Source: M3007 sp964646615 | GTDB taxonomy: Bacteria > Bacteroidota > Bacteroidia > Chitinophagales > Saprospiraceae | Assembly (NCBI GenBank): GCA_964646615.1 | Contig: CAZYEV010000061.1 | Coordinates: 1-25,723 of the forward strand | Reading direction: 5' to 3' | Length of the DNA: 25,723 bases | Part shown: in pieces, positions 22,701 to 25,723 of the stretch | How the letters are laid out: each line of letters begins with the position of its first letter | Position numbering within the stretch: position 1 is the first letter of the stretch | Made by a program: the position numbers and the translations under genes | Notes under the pieces: model-generated | Told to the model about the DNA's origin: nothing | The model's input: only the letters and a program-made list of their open reading frames with translations | The model's database searches: none

Positions 22701-24824
22701 CGTGTGGCTCGCGATACGCTGCAAGACGGGGCCATCGCCTGGCGGCAGCGCTCGTTCATTTACATTCCACAGAGCCTGCCGGGCTGGAACCAGTCGCACT
22801 TCGGTCAATGGGCCGAAAACGATTTCATCAACATGGAAGCGCGCGACAGCACGAGGCGCATCGAGTTTGTGCCCAGCGCGGGCTTCCTGAGCATGAACGT
22901 GGCCTATCGCAACCGTGACAAGTTTCCGGGCATGCAAAATGCCTATTACGAAGGCTTCTTCGGCGATGCCGGTTTCAATGGCCAGGGCCTCGTGCAAGGG
23001 GTCGCCATCATGTTGCAAGACCCGAATACGGGCCGCTACGTGCCTAACCCGCCCAACAGCACGTACAACAACCACCCCACGCGCACGCGCTCGTTCTTCT
23101 CGTTCAATACCCAGGACTCGCTGCAGCGCGTGGCGCTCATGCACTTTCTGGAACACGTCGTGCCCGACAATTTCATCGTTGGCTTTCTGGCCCTGCACCC
23201 CTGGAACGACACTGTGGGCTATGCGCCGCGGCGTTGGGCCGCCGACTCCGTTTCGTACGGCAAAAATCTGTTCCAGATTCTGGAGGCCCAGGGTGCCGAA
23301 GAGGTGAGGTCGCTGGTGCATTACACCACCGGGCCGCACCCGTATGGTTTTATTTACCAAAAAAACAACCCGCTGTTCGACGCTGTGGACACGGTCGTCT
23401 ATCACGTGGACTCGGTCATTAACCTGCGGCGCACGTTTTTGGCGCGTTGGTCGGTGGGGCAATGGGAAACGCCACCTATCGGCCCAGCGCGCTCGTGGAG
23501 TCAGTTGCTGTGGGCACATGAGCCGCCCGACGACCCTTCGGACGAAGCAACGCTGTCGGTGTTGGCTGTGCGCGAGGGGCAGCCGGACTCGGTGCTGCTG
23601 ATGCTTCAGGGTGTGTATGCACACACATTGACTGATGTGCCGGCCCAGGAGTTTCCGCGTCTGCGCCTGCGCTTTTCCGCGCGCGACACGATGCTACGCA
23701 CCGCCCTGCAACCGCACTTTGTGCGTGTGTTGTACGAGCCAGTGCCCGAGGGAGCACTCTACCCGGCCGCCCATCTCGCCTGGCACGCCGATACCCTCCA
23801 GCAGGGCGAACCCGGGCGCGTGTCTGTGGCCTTCGTCAACGTTTCGCCCTCCGATTTCGACAGCCTGCTCCTGCGCGCCCGCTTCGAGCACGCCGATGGG
23901 CAGGGCCGCGACTACGCCCTGCGCCTGCGCCCGCTACCCGCCGGCGACACGCTGCACCTGGCCCTCCGCTTCGACACACGCGACCGCCACGGCCCACACC
24001 GCCTGACATTAGAGGCTAACCCCGGCCCAGACCAACCTGAACAGTACTTGTTCAACAACGCCTGGACGCGCAACATCTGGGTCAGCCGCGACGTGCGAAA
24101 CCCTTTACTCGACGTTACTTTCGACGGCGTGCATATCGCCGATGGCGATATCGTATCGCCACAGCCTGTTGTCGTAGCCGCTTTGCGCGATGAAAACCCG
24201 TATCTGGCCTTGAGCGACACCACCGCGCTGACCCTTCAGTGGCAAGGCCCCGACGGCGCCCTGCAGCGGCTCTACTTCAGCGACCCAACAGTGCAGTTCT
24301 TCCCCGCCGACCCAACCCAGCTGCCCAAACACAACCGCGCCCGAGTAGAATGGCGCCCGACCTTCACCCAGGACGGCGATTATCGCCTCATCGTCAACGG
24401 ACGCGACGCCTCGGGCAACACTGCCGGCCAGATCAACTACGCCATCCGCTTCCGCGTCGTTACGCGCTCGGCCCTATCGCACCTGCTCAATTACCCCAAC
24501 CCGTTCTCCACTCAGACCTGCTTCTACTACACGCTCACAGGCGCCGAGCCGCCAGCGCGCTTCCGGCTGCAAATCCTGACCGTCAGCGGCCGCGTTGTCC
24601 GCGAGGTAACAGAAGCCGAATTTGGCCCACTGCGTGCCGGCACGCACCGCAGCGAGTTCTGTTGGGATGGCCGCGACCAGTACGGCGACCCATTAGCCAA
24701 CGGCATCTACCTCTACCGCGTCGTGGCCAAAAAAGCCGATGGCTCAGACTTTGAACTATGGGAAAACAATGCTGTAGATGGCTTTTTTGAAAGAGGCATC
24801 GGCAAAATGGTGCTGCTGCGCTGA
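19791..24824 (+). CDS. C25 (gingipain-like) cysteine peptidase, PorU2-like putative T9SS sortase
   Basis: PorU-type C25 peptidases cut the C-terminal sorting domain from T9SS cargo at the cell surface. This 1677-residue protein has a signal peptide (residues 1-20), an N-terminal pro/Ig region (to about 430), then the C25 domain (about 430-770). A likely catalytic pair is visible: His637 in MIFGHSS and Cys667 in MIMGCFSG. The domain closes with LLQGDPAVRLHHYPGPDY. Several Ig-like modules follow. The last 110 residues resemble FlgD-type/sorting modules (YPNPFSTQTCFYYTLTG, WDGRDQYGDPLANGIYLYRV). This architecture fits the long proteins named PorU2 in some Bacteroidota rather than the shorter canonical PorU; I am unsure whether it is a true sortase or a secreted protease. 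The frame opens at 19734; ATG 19791 was chosen for its signal peptide. Confidence 0.85.
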   Translation: MVRWLLLPAFLLLAALTRAQMISGADTLYGNEWLDFSKTYYRIAVAADGIYRIGYQALADAGFPLGQAPAAELRLYAFGQQVPLFTTTDGLLGAQDFIEFYGEKNRNFLDRHLLENPAEPELNPLYSLFNDTAVYYLVWEPHTPALRYTALPNDLSSPPPAERYCWWTSGYTYDKTLFKRQLGPEIQFSWFSGEGFGTFPESTFSVNIDASHRYADGPPARLSVRYACGLGAHRQRLTVNDSLLREDEFSGWQVVQADHLIPASSLKNNNLVRLASAIGSNDRNSVASVYLRYARLFDFGYTTRAEFWIDNPTEGKYLEITAFDASGGGGAPVLYDVVNRTRTVTDLSGGRVKAMLPPVFKERHLWLVNPAKGVFTVERLTPVLFRDYSGEAADYVILSHPAFFADPAQGNANPVAAYADYRRSPAGGGHQVLVVDVNELYEQFAYGVRYHPMAVRNFLHYARKRWAVPPQYLLIIGKGLDYDRFRRPEDQRLLADSLFFVPTFGSPGADMLLGMQGKGLSQPLVAVGRLAVVRPAQIWAYLDKVREHELVQATAPQTLEGKAWMKRVIHNSGGLAGETAFIRAYTQNMADVISANRIGADVHTFYKTSNDPIQLSSYEQMLDLINGGISMWMIFGHSSAFAVDFDIGAPSAYNNKGRYPLMMIMGCFSGLCSANQPGIGEQFVLAPERGAIAYFASVYFSYSDALYLFGRRFYERLGGEDYGQSVGVVLSNTIADLRRSTNPGLIALLHQNLLQGDPAVRLHHYPGPDYVVDPRSARIEPNPAALEKPTLKVAFDLVNLGEHVPATLPFRIEQRLPDGTLLERRTDSTEAPAFRKRISIEIPTAGSQVGQNRLLIGLNPERTVAEQPQAALFNNQLEDDLGVPGLPLFFFANDVAPIAPDNYAIVRQNPPTLWASTLNPQAPVQRYLFEIDTVETFNSPWRRSEVAVQRGGVIAWKPPVILQDSTVYYWRVARDTLQDGAIAWRQRSFIYIPQSLPGWNQSHFGQWAENDFINMEARDSTRRIEFVPSAGFLSMNVAYRNRDKFPGMQNAYYEGFFGDAGFNGQGLVQGVAIMLQDPNTGRYVPNPPNSTYNNHPTRTRSFFSFNTQDSLQRVALMHFLEHVVPDNFIVGFLALHPWNDTVGYAPRRWAADSVSYGKNLFQILEAQGAEEVRSLVHYTTGPHPYGFIYQKNNPLFDAVDTVVYHVDSVINLRRTFLARWSVGQWETPPIGPARSWSQLLWAHEPPDDPSDEATLSVLAVREGQPDSVLLMLQGVYAHTLTDVPAQEFPRLRLRFSARDTMLRTALQPHFVRVLYEPVPEGALYPAAHLAWHADTLQQGEPGRVSVAFVNVSPSDFDSLLLRARFEHADGQGRDYALRLRPLPAGDTLHLALRFDTRDRHGPHRLTLEANPGPDQPEQYLFNNAWTRNIWVSRDVRNPLLDVTFDGVHIADGDIVSPQPVVVAALRDENPYLALSDTTALTLQWQGPDGALQRLYFSDPTVQFFPADPTQLPKHNRARVEWRPTFTQDGDYRLIVNGRDASGNTAGQINYAIRFRVVTRSALSHLLNYPNPFSTQTCFYYTLTGAEPPARFRLQILTVSGRVVREVTEAEFGPLRAGTHRSEFCWDGRDQYGDPLANGIYLYRVVAKKADGSDFELWENNAVDGFFERGIGKMVLLR

Positions 24825-24836
24825 GCACCACAGCGC

Positions 24837-24844
24837 TATCTTTG
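24837..24844 (+). promoter_or_regulatory. -7 box (TATCTTTG) for the AAA-ATPase-like gene
   Basis: TATCTTTG matches TAnnTTTG exactly, 13 bases after the C25 peptidase stop and 19 bases before the next ATG. It suggests the last gene is transcribed on its own rather than by read-through. No -33 TTG is seen at the expected spacing. Confidence 0.55.
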
Positions 24845-24863
24845 CCCAAAACACCACCACACA

Positions 24864-25723
24864 ATGGACAAACTGCCCATCGGCATACAGGACTTTCGGA
24901 AAATCCGGGAAAACGGCTTCAAATACGTGGATAAGACACCATATATCTATCAGCTTTGCCAAACGCCCGGTGCCTTCTTCCTCTCCCGTCCGCGCCGTTT
25001 CGGCAAATCGCTGACGGTGTCCACGTTGCAGGAACTGTACTCCGGCAGCCGCGAACTGTTCGAGGGCCTGTGGATTGCCGATAAATGGAACTGGACACGG
25101 CGACATCCAGTGGTGCGATTGACGCTAACAGGTATCGGCTTCCCCCAAGTAGGTCTGGAGGCGGCGCTCCATTATGCACTCAATAAAGCCTTCGCAGAGC
25201 ATGACATCGCTCAGGCAGAGAATGGCTCGGCCGCACAGAAGTTCGATTATCTGCTCAATACCCTGGCAAATAAAGGCCCAAAAGTCGTCGTCCTCATTGA
25301 CGAATACGACGCACCCATCGTACACTACCTGGGGCAAGACATCGAAATGGCTCGCCGAAACCGAGATGACTTGCGGGAGTTTTATACAGTACTGAAAAAC
25401 AACGACCACCTGTTGGAACTGGTCTTCATCACCGGCGTGAGCAAATTCTCCAAAGTGGGCATCTTCTCCGGACTCAACAACCTGCTCGACCTCTCCATGC
25501 ACCCCCAATACGCCACCATGCTGGGCTACACCCAAACCGAACTGGAAACCAACTTCCATCACGAAATCAACCAAACAGCAACCCTCCTGAAAACAACACC
25601 ACATGAACTGCTCGACCAACTCCGCTATTGGTACAACGGATACCGCTTTCATGCCAGAGCGGAAACCGTCTATAATCCAGTGTCCGTAAACCTGTTCTTT
25701 AACACCCAGGAGTTCGGCAACTA
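24864..25723 (+). CDS. AAA-ATPase-like protein, expected PD-(D/E)XK nuclease C-terminus, partial
   Basis: The frame from ATG 24864 stays open to the window edge (286 codons). The start PIGIQDFRKIRENGFKYVDKTPYIYQL is the hallmark of the AAA-ATPase-like family (PF09820) abundant in Bacteroidota. Nucleotide-binding motifs are visible: a Walker A-type FLSRPRRFGKSLTVSTL near residue 40-56, Walker B VVVLIDEYDAPIVHYLG near residue 140, and a sensor-like VFITGVSKFSKVGIFSGLNNL near residue 187. The later YWYNGYRF segment is also typical. Full-length members usually end in a PD-(D/E)XK nuclease-like domain, which would lie beyond the window. Function is unknown; nucleic-acid or mobile-element roles have been suggested. 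Codon use (GGA, CGA, ACA, TAT, CCA) is more AT-rich than in neighbours, hinting at transfer. It has its own promoter box. Confidence 0.88.
   Translation, partial: MDKLPIGIQDFRKIRENGFKYVDKTPYIYQLCQTPGAFFLSRPRRFGKSLTVSTLQELYSGSRELFEGLWIADKWNWTRRHPVVRLTLTGIGFPQVGLEAALHYALNKAFAEHDIAQAENGSAAQKFDYLLNTLANKGPKVVVLIDEYDAPIVHYLGQDIEMARRNRDDLREFYTVLKNNDHLLELVFITGVSKFSKVGIFSGLNNLLDLSMHPQYATMLGYTQTELETNFHHEINQTATLLKTTPHELLDQLRYWYNGYRFHARAETVYNPVSVNLFFNTQEFGN

Noticed and set aside
22572..23624. 350-codon open frame on the minus strand inside the C25 peptidase gene
   Set aside because: It is a shadow of the high-GC plus-strand gene: composition is rich in His, Arg and Val with no domain, and the plus frame has clear homology on both sides.

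Overview
The window comes from a GC-rich member of the Bacteroidota, most likely a Saprospiria or Chitinophagia-type lineage. Three things point there: the gene order rplM-rpsI-rpsB-tsf, start-proximal promoter boxes of the Bacteroidota form TAnnTTTG, and type IX secretion system (T9SS) genes (a PorW/SprE-like lipoprotein, a C25 peptidase resembling the PorU family, and a secreted protein with a T9SS C-terminal sorting domain). The family-level placement is inference. I see no rRNA, tRNA, CRISPR array, prophage or insertion sequence.

Left part (1-5752): the 5' end of a minus-strand gene that starts like a sensor/regulator but soon stops looking like one; a 360-bp gap holding a strong palindromic element; gcvT (glycine cleavage aminomethyltransferase); a convergent membrane-anchored M23 peptidase; then, divergent from it, a long PorW/SprE-like TPR lipoprotein. 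Middle part (5753-11393): a ribosomal protein and elongation factor operon (rplM, rpsI, rpsB, tsf) with a good promoter and a very strong intrinsic terminator, an exported protein of unknown function, and thiL. Right part (11394-25723): a modular T9SS cargo protein with a small lipoprotein gene close behind it, convergent rnd (RNase D), a large AsmA-like protein divergent from rnd, a 1677-residue C25 peptidase (PorU2-like), and the start of an AAA-ATPase-like protein that runs off the window.

The M23 peptidase, PorW-like lipoprotein, AsmA-like protein, C25 peptidase, T9SS cargo, lipoprotein and unknown exported protein all concern the cell envelope or secretion. The others are housekeeping genes. 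The last gene looks like accessory DNA.

The signals that gene calls do not explain are: a 33-bp palindromic element present three times in intergenic DNA; a perfect 16-bp inverted repeat between two convergent genes; and a strong context rule for leucine codons, in which TTA is almost always followed by G and CTA never is. I found no clear-cut new multi-gene system. The palindrome family and the codon-context rule are the most promising leads.
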